DNA from: Neodiprion pinetum
Taxonomy: Eukaryota; Arthropoda; Insecta; Hymenoptera; Diprionidae
Direction: 5' to 3'
DNA length: 64,000 nt
NCBI RefSeq assembly: GCF_021155775.2
Contig: NC_060232.1
Coordinates: 30,139,922 to 30,203,921 of the forward strand
Part shown: one piece after another, positions 12,553 to 26,800 of the stretch
Position numbering within the stretch: the stretch's first letter is position 1
How the letters are laid out: the number at the start of each line of letters is the position of its first letter
Notes under the pieces: generated by a model
What the model saw: only the letters and a program-made list of their open reading frames with translations
What the model was told of the DNA's origin: nothing
Databases searched by the model: none
Translations under genes and position numbers: made by a program

Positions 12553-15500
12553 CTGCAGGGCGTAAAAATCAACAGTCATTAGAGGAGCTAAATACCCTTT
12601 ACCCGAGGGGGCAGACACAAATGAGCATGTTATAAGTAATTAGGAAGAAACCGAGGATGCAGCCTCGTTAAAAAGAAAGAAAAGTAAAGAAAAGCTGAGG
12701 TTTGCACCCTCGTCCCAAGAGCGGAGACGACGGAAAATCTCACCGACTAATGGGACCTCTCGCTTTCTTTCCAGGTCAACTTTATTCCCAACGAGGATAA
12801 CGCCGTGCGACGCCATGTAGTCACTTTTCCAAAGATAGAGCAGGGTCTCCTCCGCCATTTTCAGGCTTCTTCTATCGACGACTGAGTAGACAACCACGTA
12901 AACGTCCGGGTTGTAGGTTGAGCAAAAGGACTCGACCTTCAAGCAAATAACGGTGTCCTTATAAATAGTCAGTTGGAAAGCTTCGATCGGAGAATCAGTA
13001 CCAGTAATCAGTTTGAAATGCTCTTTATCAAACGGAACTCACGTTTAGCTGGAATTACACCAGTCGAGCTTCACAAGGTACTCTATGTCATTCAACTTAT
13101 ACTAAGTTTATGGCCCCCTTTTTATTTTTTGCAAAATTCACGTAAACTTCAACGATATTATACTGATTGAAATTGCCTGCGAATAATATTGCCTTCTCCA
13201 GATCAAACCGTTTGACGGTGCGGATTTTAATTAGGTATGCAGCACTACAAAAAAGTAGGTACACGCCCTCCTGCGTGAGTTCAATTTACCGTTGGTAGAC
13301 ATGATCGTCGTTCTGGGCAAAGCCGTACTAGATTTGATTTATGACAAGATATATATACAGGCATTCAGGAATTGAAGCTTTTGCGTATACCCTCGGCCAA
13401 TTACGTTTCACGCTAATAGTTTTGAATGCCAACCGCGAATACACCGCGGTTTATTCTGCTTGACGAAATTTTCCCCTCCGGGAAAGCTTTTATGTAACTT
13501 TGAATGAAGCTTGAGTCTAATAAGCCGGACAATGATCGTTCAACTCAAAGTCGCCAGCGCCATTTTCTAAGCCGTCGAATAAAAATGTTGGCAGTAAAAG
13601 TAGATGGAATGTTTTCTTACGGATTATGCTGCATTTTTTACCGACGTAGATTAATTACAGAGTAAATTTTAAAGTCGCTTTTTTAAATTCTAAACGGTCC
13701 TGGTCAAGTGCCTGCGACGCAATACTCCTCGTGTCGTTAGATTACATGCTTGCATGTCCCAGCACAACGAATAATCATTTTTACGAATGGGCGTGATTAT
13801 ATAATTTCGATAAGCGTCCCCATAATAATAAACGCACAATCCTATATATCTCAGAAATTGCAAACGATATTTGCTCACGCAAAGAGTACGCGATTTGCCG
13901 CAAAGTCAATGTGACGGTCACATTAGGGGTTTGTATACCCCCCTGACGCGTATTACATGTATGTATGTATCGTACGAGAATCAGTGGTATAAAAATTGTA
14001 TCGGATCTGGCAAATGACTCTGTGTGCATTAATTTTTAACCAGTCAACAGCAAAATGGGAGTTAATCACCTATAATAATAACCGTGTATTCCACCTTCAG
14101 CTCCCCTAAATAACCTGGCGAGGACACCGCCGTCAGAAATCGTTAACTGTTCCCACCCCAGAATAGTTGATTAGCAATTACCTACTGATATAAATTTAAT
14201 AAACGTACACGCATTGTCGCACGACCAAGGAACGTGTCTGAAATATCTAGTATAATCAACTTTCTCGGATTGAATCGTCAGCAGAAATAACACCCACCCG
14301 TTGTTCGGGGTCTGTCAGGGGTTCTAAGGAGAGATAAAAAGGGAAGAAAATAGCAGACGTGAGACAATCGTTTCTTTCACGCCAAGTGTGTACTTTTTTA
14401 CTTCCCCATTCGGAGAACGTCGATCATTTCGCGAATAGATCGCGAAAAACCCTGCGAACGTGTGACCCTGAAAAGATCCGAGAAAATAGCTTACGAAGCT
14501 GCTTTTACCGTTGTAGCTTTTGCCTTGGATAAACAATAAGCGATGGCGACGCGAAGAAGTTCAACCCAATCAAGCCTAGTTGACGAGAGATTGATCAAGT
14601 ATTGTTACGCCAAATGCCATACGCCATAAAACTATCATGATTGGCACACGTAGCATTGCGCCGCTTAATCGAACGGCAATTAAACGTAATTGAAACTCCT
14701 CAGCAAATGTGTCCTTCTATGCTCTCGATCGTGCAATAATATCATTAACGTCAATCCGTTGATAAGTCAATAGCATATTGTGCAACGAGTGGGCAAAAGT
14801 GACGATTGTCAGAATATCATACTCACTCAGAATCGTCATTGCCCACGAGTTGCACGTGAAATTTTTTCACAATAAAAATGTAAAATGAAGCGATTTTGGT
14901 AATCTGCTGAAAGTGAACGAAACACGCCATTTATCAACGAATGAAGTGTTAGTTAGAAAAAAGCGGACCATTTTTCCACTAATGGCGAAACATTCATCCA
15001 CAGTTTTTTTCCATAAAAACAGTTATTGCCCACTAGTAGAGAATTGGTTCACCATTTTCCAACTCGCACGTCATTCGTTGAGAAATGGCGTTTTTTGTTC
15101 ATTTTCAACAGGCGACCAAAATCTAATATTTTTTCGTTTGAGTTGGGAAAATTAGTTAGTGACACTGCTTGCCCGTGCGACAATATTTCCCAAGTCCATA
15201 TTTATCGATTCATTTATTCTTTAGCAGTCCTTTCGAAAGAGATTCGAAATTATATGTTACCATCGAAAAGTTGCTTACAATGGCAAAAAAATCACCCAAC
15301 CCATTGTAGTTCAGCCAGGAGAATGTCTACGGAATTTCACCTCCGGCGTGATCCAGCTGTGCTTGATTTAAGAGATGAACGTCACGTAAGATTGTCTCGA
15401 ATTAATAGCCACACATGTCGAACGTGTTGAGACTATTTCATCCGAGCCTGGATAGTTATGGGAGTCGTAACCCGGCCGCATTAAGACAGGCGGAGAAATT

Positions 15501-18500
15501 ATCCTCTTTTAACGCGGATTTGTAGTTCGGACGTTCGAGGCATAAAAGTTAACAGCTGTAATGACGCTCGGTAGATCCCATCCTTGCAATTAACAGCTGA
15601 CATGAATATTTTAGTGTTTCCGCTGCTCGGTATAATACACGGATTATATACAATGGTTTTATGAGCTTTCGTGATAATACCCAGGATAGAATACTGATCA
15701 ACGAGATTGACTTAATGCCTACCAGCCGGAAGGAACTTTGCAAAGCATAGTTAAGTTTCGGGGGATTTCAAGATTTCGATTGTAAATTTATTAGCTCACA
15801 GAGTTCTGCATAGGCACGAAAATCCAGATTCTTGGTTGCCTGCGTACGAGTGAAAATCACTGTGATATAATGTCCTATGGCACGTATACTCGAAATGATT
15901 CGATATACCACAGAATAATAGATTTAAGCTTCGATGCTGAGTTGTCATTTGACTCATTTTTGTCATTTTCCATTACTTTATACAGAAGGTTCACGTCGTC
16001 ATTGATGCGATGCCAAATTCGAAAGTGTAATTCCAGGTTTTCAGTATTTCGAATATTGGATATACGAAAATACGATTCTCCAATGTGCGTTACATCTGAC
16101 AGTAACTCTCTTCTCAAATTTAGCGTAACTTTCTCATTTACTTTTGTAGAGTAAAATGCTCAAGCCAATTTAGGCCGCTACCAAGTAAGGCTTCCGTTCT
16201 GGGAAAAAAATTTCCGGGAACTAATCCTTGGAGGTACACGGGAAGTCCTGGTTCCCGGAAAGGCAAAAGGGAACGGTCTGATTCGTGTACAAACAATGGC
16301 AAACTGAAAACAAAAAGGATGTTGTTGCTCTTTAATTAAAAAAGAAAACTCACGAGCGGAAGTAGGAAAAAAAGTATTACTTGACGTTCGCTCTCACTTC
16401 CTCCGTAATCCACTTTTCAATGTACAAACAGTTGTTTTATCGGCAAACAATCCGAGGGGACGTTTTTTTAATCTCTACAAGAATGCTTTGCAGTGTTATA
16501 ATTAAATATCTGGAAAATTGGCGCGCGAGGTGTAGTATCAGTGACGCATAAAAAAAGCTACGCTGACACTGAGCTTCCAAAGCGCTTTTGGAGGTTGCCC
16601 TCGCCAAAATCAGAGCCGCTCAGCGATTGGGCTTTTTCGCCCTCTATATTACATTCCGCGGATCTTGACTCGGCCATAATTTGGAGAAAGCTCGTTCAGG
16701 GACTGGATCACAGCTACGGGTACCATGATCATGTAGATTATGGCAGGTCGTGCGGAAAGAGGCATTGTATGCCTAGACGTGGGTTAGGAACCTTTTTGAA
16801 AAGGTTCATCGGTCCGGCAGATTTTCACCCTTGTTAAGCCGGTTTACATCTCATGAAGAACCAGCCACCGAGGTTGAACCGGTGCCTGTTTTTTTTATAC
16901 GAGGTCACAAATCACGACACTCTGCACGTCATGGAATTATATTTTACTCTTGAGCAACGGTAAGTGCACACATGGAAACACGACAGAAAGAATAAACAAG
17001 CCTACCTCAAAGACGCATTCCCAAGTAACGGTTGACTGGGTGATTATTTATATTATTACCACAATAATTATCAACGAAAGACTTCAAGTTTTTACATACG
17101 CGTGTAATGCGATACAAATTAATACATATAATTTGTACGCGAAAGAACTCTGGTTCAAAATTAACACAAAATGGGAGAAGGTAAAAATAGAAAGACCGTA
17201 TTTCGCTACAGGTGAAACAAGTAATTAAGTGGTGAGAAAAAACGATGCAAGCATAAATTTGAAGCATTAAAATAGTTATTTCAATTTTTTTCTTACTCTA
17301 CAATTACTTGTAAACAAAAAGTCTGCCCTTGCCTGTAGCATGTAAACAAAAAGCTTACCCACTTTCGCCTTGTTCTAAAAATTTTCTCTTTTTAACAAAG
17401 AACTTATGAGAAGAAACCGAAGCTAATCGAATGGGGCTACCGATTCGATAATTCGGTTTTGGTGATTTTGGGAGCAGTAACAATCAAACTCGTGGTTCAA
17501 AAAAATGAAAACTCGTTTGGAAATATTTTTTTCTACACCGCACACTAAACTTAGAAATAAAAAATATCGAGGATGGTGAGGATCATACGTAGGTCGGTTT
17601 GGACTGGAATGCTTCACATATAATATGAAAGACTTTCCAAATAAATAGATCATCGGCGAAAGTTAAGGAAATGTCGAACATCCGTCAAATACGGCAAATC
17701 GTATTTTACAATTCTTACTTTTCTGAGAAACGAAGTCCTTCGAACTTTGGCAAATGACAAAACTTACGATTGCGCCTGCGGGTTGGCTAAGAAATGTTCG
17801 GAGAATTCGTGATAAAATATAAATAATATTGGCTTCGGTAGCGTGCCGTAATCTCATAACCCTTAAACGAGTGATAACTAACAGCAAATACTTGGCTATT
17901 TCCGTCAATGTTCCGAACTTTCCTTGGCCAAACCACGAGCACAATCGCGCGCCCTATAATTTCCTAAGGGTCGAAAAACTACTCGGGAGAAGAAAGAATT
18001 GTAAAAGATGATTGTCCGTATTAGACGGAGGTCCAAGATCCACTCAAGCTTGAAAGCAATGATGAAGTAAGTGAAATTTATCGCAGATTCGGCAACTTTT
18101 GCCCTGCCGTCGTGCTTCGAGTACTTATAACCATCGCCGAGTGGATTCGTTTTCAGGAGATCAGACAAGCAAAACCATGGTCTATAATACGGACGTCTTC
18201 TTCTCGATTGCGAGTGAAACTTTGTCATTATGTATCGCGTTCGCTTACGGAAAGTTTTACCCTCGCCCATACACCCCGGTAAAGGATCAGCTACGTGTCG
18301 TAGCTTTTACGAGAGCTGGAGTTTGCACGAAGTAACAGAGATGTATATTGCCTGTCGGTAATAAATAGCACGTCTTAACCAAGAACGGGACGATAGATTC
18401 ATGGATCAAGTCACGCTTGTCGAGTCTACGCTGCAACTGAAAGCTACGTTACAATGGCACTAGGTGGGCGATATTCGTTCATCTACTTCCCAGTTATCCT

Positions 18501-20774
18501 CGTTGATTATCGAAAATTTGGTGAGAGAAAAAAAGGTGGAATTATTGTCCAGAGTGCGTATTCGCAATATATGTATATTTAGCAGGTATGAATTTGAAAC
18601 GTCATATCCGACCGTTGCGAGAATTTAAGCACGTGAAACACTTTGCCGGTTTTCTACCGTCGAGCTTCGTTACTTGAAGTTCAAGACAGAATTCATGACG
18701 TGGAAATTTGCCACAAGAAAAAAAAAAGTAAAGTACTAAATTTTGAATACGAGATACGAAAAACCCGTATACATATTATATTCAGGAGAATTACGAAAAA
18801 GGTCAAGGGATCACGAAGGGTGAAGAAAAAAGCAAAGAGAACAGCGGAGAGGAATACAATGCGGCGAAAAGGGGGATGCGGAGGGTGGAAGGAGGGTGAT
18901 ACTTACCGACATTTCCGAGGCTGGATGGTCGATGATTTCTAGCTCCGTCTCTTGACCGTCGACCATAACGGACACCGTCTTCTGGCCGTATTCCTCGTCT
19001 GAAAATATATTTGGGAATATACAAGTGCGCTGTTTAGCAGCGGATGAAATCAATATGCGGCGGAATTCGTGGCTCGAGCGTAAAGACGTAAAATTCCGAC
19101 TGGGTTAGAAAATTCTACATATTGTAAAGCCCATGGACGCTATATATATATATACTTATATAGAAAGTGTGAACGCGATATAACTTCCAAAGTCAAGGAA
19201 CTCGGTGTTGTTATAGCCATGATTTTTCAGCAGCCTAAACTTGATATTTTCCTCTCTTCTTTACTCATTCCATATCAGATTTCACATTCGTGTAGTTCCG
19301 TTTCGTCGTGCGGCAAGAATTTTGCAACAAACACGGGACTTGTTGGATAATTAGAAAATCCATTTTGCTGTTGAAAATAACTTTCCTTACCCTCTTTTGT
19401 GTATTGATATTCTTCAAATACGACGCGGAATAACATCGGGGTCTCGGAATGATTGCGGGATAGTTTTGAATTACTTCCATAGGATTTTAAAAGCTAATTT
19501 CATGTTGAATTAAAAAATTTCAAGCTAACAGCAGAATGCCAAAAAATTTGATCACGCGATGAAGCGTAGTTAAATTAAACGATAGTAAGATTATATGATA
19601 TAAAATGAAAACAGACGGAATTACAGAAATAACATTGAATTAACTCGCTAAGGAATGCCAAGCAAGTCACGTTTTTAATTAAGTGTTATACATGTTATTA
19701 GGCATAACTCGCGACCGTGAGTCTAATTGCCTAACAAAAAAATATCCATTTCCCATTAACTAACGTAATATTAACTTGAATCTTACGATTAGGATAATTA
19801 TTTATTTATACAGCGCCCATTTTATTTTTCACGTCGTTAAAAGTTTTCGCTTGAAAATATATACCCGTGCACAAAACTTTTTAACTCCAGGCCTTTAAAA
19901 CGAACGAGAGTGTATAACGCATATAATATACATATACAGCTACACATTACACAAAGTCGCGCATAAATTGAAAACTTTTACCATTGTTTATAGATGACTC
20001 TGAAAGTTACAAGTTCGTAAACATCACGAGATTGCTAACGAATCCCCCTCACCGTATCTGCAAAATACAGATCTATCATTGTCTTGGACTACGGGAGTGT
20101 TAGTAGACCATTGCAGCCGTTTCCAAGAATCGGCGTCGGGCCTTTGCTAAACGGATTGCCGATGTAATCTCGGGCCCTTTGTGGTTCTCGGCTTTCATAA
20201 AATCTTCACGATCCGAGGTTTGACCTGTCACTGGATTCGCCAGACCATCGTCGTCACTGCCAGTCGCCGCAGACGAAGACGCGTACTCAGCGTCCACAAT
20301 AACCGCATCACAAAGGGGTGGCTCGTCGTTTGGACGGTGATATATAATTCAGGGTGCCTGTGACGCGAATTGTTTCACAAGTTGACGAAAAAATCACGCC
20401 TCTATTTCTCTCTGCAGCGAATATGACGGACAATCGAATGTTCGAGGGACCACTGCATTTTTCAGACTACCAGACTATATCAACGCGAAGAAACTGCTTT
20501 TACTCGATTTAATACCTACGGCGGTAATTGAATTTTTCCCATCGAGGGCGAAGCTCCAGACAAACTATAATCTGAACAAGTTCAATGCACAAACATAGGT
20601 ACGACAGAGAAGATTTTTTTGCACGTAATAATTGACGTATTTTTACGCTAATTGCAAAATCCCGAAGACTACTCCGTCTGTTTGATAAAAATTCACTATG
20701 TCTGTACTTCGTTATTTCACAGAGCTGTGATTCGTCTTTGCTAATAAAATTACAACAGCTCTTTCTTTTTTTTT

Positions 20775-20813
<39 letters not shown>

Positions 20814-23800
20814 ACACAATGTGTGGCAATTTGGCCGAATTCAGTAATCCGATTAATTCATGAGATCATTAGGTATGAGTAACGTGGTGAGCCAAATGTC
20901 CAATACGAGTATATTTCGCGCAAAGAAACAGGGGCAAAAAATATCACTCCAGACCGTGGAGGTATCAACGTTGCTGGAGACTTGTAATAAAAAGTTGTCA
21001 CATCGCTCAAAATGAATACGATGTGAATGCGCAACGGATGACCTCCGAAGGTTGAGAGTCTGCTACGTATATCGTAAAGATGTGTATACACATATACGAT
21101 TAACCGCCAGCAGTGCAAGTTTGCCTTTACCGTGAATTTGGCAATGCCTGCAGATTTCTGAAGGGTAAGTCAATCCTGAATAAAATCAAGGCATACAGGC
21201 CTGTAATGACTGTGTGGAAAATTTTGATCCTTCGGGACTGCAATTTGTTGAAAATCGCATTTACATTTGTTGGATGATTTCGACAGCAATAAAACTCGCT
21301 TTCGGGTTTTACAGTTTCTGTACAATTAGGTACTCTCGAGATTTCGAAAATTCGCGACGATCAAAATATCAGAGAAAGGCAAAAAATACCTAATAGTGAA
21401 TTTAAAAACCGCTCGCGGTTTGCTTTTAGCTGAGTAAACTGTTAGAGGCGGATGTCAATATAAATTTCACGGGTAATTTTCTCGTTTTAAACCGACCAGA
21501 ATGAGACTTTAATCCGAAACGATACGTCGTTAAACTTGAACCGCATCTGAAACAAGCATAAAGCTTTTTCGAGGTGTACATAGAGATCGGCTGGTATTCC
21601 GACAGGAATTGATAAAGGTAAATATACACGTATATGTACGCCAGAAGAATCTGTAATTTGCAAATTATTTATGAGCTGTAATTTGCTCGTCATTGCAGCC
21701 TCGAAGTTCACAATTTTAGCCTTTGAGTATCGAAAATATGAAATTTCAGACGGCAGTCATAATCGACTCTAGACTATAAGAGCCTGCTTTGATATTCGGA
21801 AGCGTTAGCGGTACGATTTGCAGACATTAACTTGCCACGGGAATATTGGAAATCTGTTTTCTGTGTAGACAAAGTCATACGCACGCGTTTCGTTCCTGTT
21901 GGAATTGGTTAGAAGCAAGGCATTATCATAGAATTTCACCTTTTTATGGGAGAAGCGATAGAGAATGGTTTCTGTTAAACACGGAGACAGGAAATATTGT
22001 TGAAAGTAAACCAGAGTAAAAGAACATGTTTTATTAACGAAGTGTAAATCTATATCAAATACCGTGAAGATCTCTACGAAAATATCGGTCGACACATGTG
22101 TGTATTCGTAAAAATAAATGCCGTCTCATGGAATCCGGGTTTGCGGAGAAAATATGTTTCACAGCGAAATTCCCTGCGTGTATAAAATGGCAAAAATGGA
22201 TCGCACCTTTAAAAATATTTCCATTCACAGCTACGTGATAACTGAAGCGGTATAAAAGTTGCCGAAAATTAAAATTTTCGTGATGTAGAAATACCGTCGT
22301 AAACTTACGTGTATCGTATGGTCTCTGCACACTTCGAGTGTCCATAAGAATTTTGATTCTGGAGATAGAAAAGATTTTTCCCCCCACATAAAAATCTATA
22401 AACGAAATACAGGTGTGATATGTAACGTAGAAATACGAATTTCTCCGAAAGCTCTGACACGTGTCATCCACAGTTCGAGATATTTACGATACGTCGAAGA
22501 TACACAGATACGCATTTCCATACCTATCAGTTCGGACATGACGTCAGCCTTGAGATTTTTCGCAAACATTACCGTCTGTACAATCTATCGTTTGAGTTCG
22601 TATCCACCTCCATAAATTCGAGAAACTTTAGGTCGTTCTTGTTAGGACATGTATATAATAACAGTTCGATATATATACCTATGTGCAAATTTTATTTCAA
22701 ACTCTTTTAACGGTATATATATATATCTATAACCAGGTCGTTGAGCGAAAAAAAGTAGAGTTAAATAAAGAAAGAAGAAACGCTGTTACTACAGAGAAGC
22801 TGAAACTGCGCGCGTTGCCCTCTCAGTGAAATCCTGAGTGAAAAGCAATGGACAAAAAAGCTTGCGTTGTTCTCTTGTGTCGTGCATTCGCGAAGCAATT
22901 GAAGCACGTGTACAAGGCAGGTCTATTAATCCACGAAACCGTCTCCTTTGATTCGACCGTAAATAGTTGTGTGATCATCGCGCCGCCAATATCGATTATA
23001 CATTATAGTTTTATATCTCTTTACACTGCGACAACGGCCGAATTACAAAAAAAACACGTTCTTCAATTTTTATTACGTCATGTATCTTGGACGCGTCACG
23101 TGTACTTGGCACTGTAGGCAATTATCGAGTACAGAACAGAGTTTCTTTTCTGCTGGATATGATTGCTGGATAACGGAGGAAAAGAAATGTATGAAGATTG
23201 TTGAATTCCGATGGCTTCTCATCCGAGCCTCGACATACAGCCAAAACATTGGCTATAATTAACTGATTCCCGGTAGATACCTAAGGCATGTTCTGGCTCT
23301 GACAGGATGACGGTAAAGCTCGAGAAATTGGTTGCCATGGTTGGGAATTGATTTCCTCGGGAGATTTAAACTTTGAGGGACAAACATTGCACGGGTCTCA
23401 TACTCGATATCCCTGACACGAGAACGCGGCATTAAATTTACCATTCTCCGTTATAATATACGCTGCGTATGGGATGCCGGAAGCCACGTGGTGAAAAGCG
23501 AAAATTTTTTAAATACAACTCACCTAGCGAAGCGTCGTACGCGCAGATGTACTCGCTGGTTGTGAACTGGGCTGTTAAAGCCGTTTTTCCGACACCAGAA
23601 GCACCCAGCATCCCGACCTTGTAAGTAGCGACGCGTCCGTTGCTGTCGTCTTCCTCACCTTCTGTTCCCGACAGCTGCGATGCCAGGCTGCAAAAAGCAG
23701 ACGACGCGATGAACACTGCGAGATACGAATCAACAAAACGTCATTTTTTTTTTTTTGTAAATTTCATTTACGCGTCGCGGCTGACTTCTGCGGGAACATT

Positions 23801-26800
23801 CCTGTTCTTTGTTTGGAGAAAACAAAAATTACCGAGGGTGTGTGTCTGGTTGAAATGAAGACTATTGACAATATTTCGTAGTCGACTTTCTCCGACACCT
23901 TTCCCATTGTCAGAATGAAAGATTACTCGAGGTTACTTTGCATCTATTCAACTTTTCCCATAGACGTGGAATTCGGTTTGAAGGGACAAAAAATCGACTG
24001 CCTTAGAAATGCTACATAATGGAGGGAATATATTCTCAGGAATAAAAGGTTATACGATTATATTTCAATTTGGCGGGACATACGATAGCATCGATCACGC
24101 GATATTCGAACTTGAGGCGGATCACGGGAAACTTGGTAAATCAAGTTGAAATTCCGGTTTTAAAAATGACCACTTAAACACTTTTAATACATGGAAATTA
24201 TACGCGAATTAAGTTGGGAAAAATGATGGGATTTTTCGGGTGAAAAGATTGAGTATTTGTACAAAATATTCAGCGTAGCTTTTACGATTTCGGGGTTTTA
24301 TCGTGGAAAGCTAAAATCGTCGGCTCGGCAGGCGAAACGGCATCCCCTTAATTAAACGTCAATGTATTTCTCCCGCGCTCGCAGTTTCACCGAATCAGCG
24401 AGAATAATAATTATACGGAAACTTTTGGCGTGTGTACAGACAATATTAAGGTGGGAAATTTTTCCGAGAAATATCGGAATAAACAATTTGAAAGCAAAAG
24501 GCCTGATACCCTGGCGCTATCAAATGTTAACACTGTTATATCCATGGCTACAATTTAACTCAAAATAAAATGGAAATACAGAGAAGGAGCTTGTCAAGTG
24601 AATTGAATTTGACGTGAATCATTTGCTTGTGAAAAAGCGCGTGCGAGATTTAATCTGCGCCAAAATTGATGTAGGAGTTACCCAACGCGTGGTAGAAACG
24701 CAAAATTACTTCGGAGAGGATAAAGGTATCTAACAGGAATTACGAAAAAAGTTGTTCTTCGATCTTCTCGCTTAGTTCAGCTGCGATTGTATTTTCGGAT
24801 TCTACTGACGTGAAGAAAAATCACAATATGCTAGGTTGTCCCTGAATTAAGTTTTGCCAAATGACGTAAGCATTGGGAAAAATGAAATAGATATGTATAA
24901 ATATAAGAGGTACATATAACAATTATACAACCATTTCGTCCCTGAGATTTTCAACTGCAAGATGTTTCGTAATAAGATTGGATTGTCGGGTCGGAGGGTG
25001 AATATTAATGTCACGTTATGCATGAGCCATTCGCTCGCGATACTTACCTCAAAGGTAGGGAGCGGAAAAGCGGTGTCTGAAGATCAGTGACGCTCAAAAC
25101 TACGTGCACAAAAGCACAGAAATTTGAATATAAATTGAAGCACGTTGTAATTATTTATCAGCAAGTCGCTTGGCATGAGTGACAAATGTATATTTTTTGA
25201 CGTTCGTCAATTGAGTAAATCGTTCGATCGCCAAGCAAAAATGTGGACTTGGTAATGTCGGAAAATATTAATCAGCTGGGGTCATTCGGCATTAGTGACA
25301 GATTTATAAATGGTCTGTCACGTAGCCGACGTATTTCGATAACTCGAAAAAAAAATCGACTCGTTTCTGTCCTTGTAACCGCGTGCATTATTTCTTAGTT
25401 CATATATTACAGAAGTTAACAGTAACAAATGTTGATCACTGATCGAAATTCCACGTATCGAATATCGATCTGCTCCGTATATACCGGGAATTCTTTCAGG
25501 GTAAGGAAACGACTGAAACGCTTTCAATTTGATTAGAATTCCTCGTGTGAGCCGGGCTACCGTTCTGCTTTGAAGATCTCAGCTGACAGTCACTGCAAGC
25601 AATGTGGTTATCTGTCCGCGTTAAATTTAGAATGAAAAGAGAACGTGAATTATTATTCATCACCCCTCTGCTCGGCTAATTTCCACCGAATTAGGGCCTC
25701 GCCTTCTCGGTGGGTAAAGCGGCTAAAAATATCCTCAATTAACCCGAGCTCGGTTTACGTCGAGCCTACGATTTCACCCAAAAAGCCTCGAATCTGACGC
25801 ATGAAATTTACACCGGCTTCCGATAGAGTTCGATAAGACCGCCGGTTTCCAGCGAGCCTCGTGTGGGAATTGCGGCATCTTTCCACCCTGATAACAAGGG
25901 ATGTTGAACGACGCGGCCTTAATACAAGGGAGGATCACAATCCCCCGTGAGGGAGCATGCGCTAAATCACCTTGATCATTATGGATTCCACCATTTTCGG
26001 TTGGATTTTGGCGAAAAATAATACCAGCATCCCCGTGCAGCCGCATGAAAGCGGGGGATGCTAAAGTCGGGATTAGCAGGAGTGCCGGTGATGAGGTAAA
26101 ATTAACATAAAAGCCGGAGTAACCGAGGCAACGAAGGTGGGAGTAAGTAGTAACGCTTCAATTCTGTTTAATTTACTCTTTCGTTAATAAAGCGCAAAAT
26201 ATTTTTTCAATCAGTTCGATAATTTCGAGTAAAATATCCAGCGGCACGAGTTCAGGGGCGAAATAAATTGAACCGTCATTCCATGATCCCGCATTTGATT
26301 TCCAGCTCAACAGCCCTCCCCTATTTACGTGATAAATAACCAACCCGGAAAACCTACGAAGTTGATAAATTATTCACGAGCTTCGAGTAGAGGCTATATC
26401 AGTTCCCTTGTGCCTGTCTCTGCGAACTATTGTTGTTGTTCTTTTTCTCATTCACGTATCAACTGTCATCCTTTGGACAATAATGTCATCGGTTCTTCGC
26501 TCGGTTTTTCTCACAGCATTACCGTCATTTTGATGTACGAACCGGTCTGGTAGACACGGATTTTTTTTTTTTTTTCTTTCGGCAACACAAATTTGTTGTT
26601 GTTTATTGTTCATGCAAGCAATAAGACAGCGTAAAATGATATGCGCTATTCGTCATTGACGTTGATTTCAAACGGCAGGAAATATTTATTGAGTGAATTT
26701 TAACTTGTCGTCTTTTTAACCGCGTAATAAAATTCTTGTTCAAAATTGTAACTACCTTTTTTTAGTAATCTACTTTGAGTGAAAATGTATCTTGGCCAAA

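Larger units (their letters stand above)
12937..18906. other. RGK intron 6
   Basis: About 6 kb of non-coding DNA. It contains the inverted-repeat element at 14780-15185 and a cluster of STAT-like sites at 16197-16260. Several ORFs under 140 codons on both strands (for example 15026-15430 and 16541-16837) have no recognisable domain and no convincing splice context. Confidence 0.75.

Noticed and set aside
16541..16837. 98-codon plus-strand ORF, Cys/His-containing
   Set aside because: No recognised domain, no homologue known to me and no splice or poly(A) context; it lies in RGK intron 6.
20100..20297. Minus-strand acidic ORF as an extra RGK exon
   Set aside because: Flanking exons already join in phase with a continuous G domain; an insertion here would fall in switch I.
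25774..26046. 90-codon minus-strand ORF in RGK intron 4
   Set aside because: No domain and no acceptor/donor pair in matching phase.
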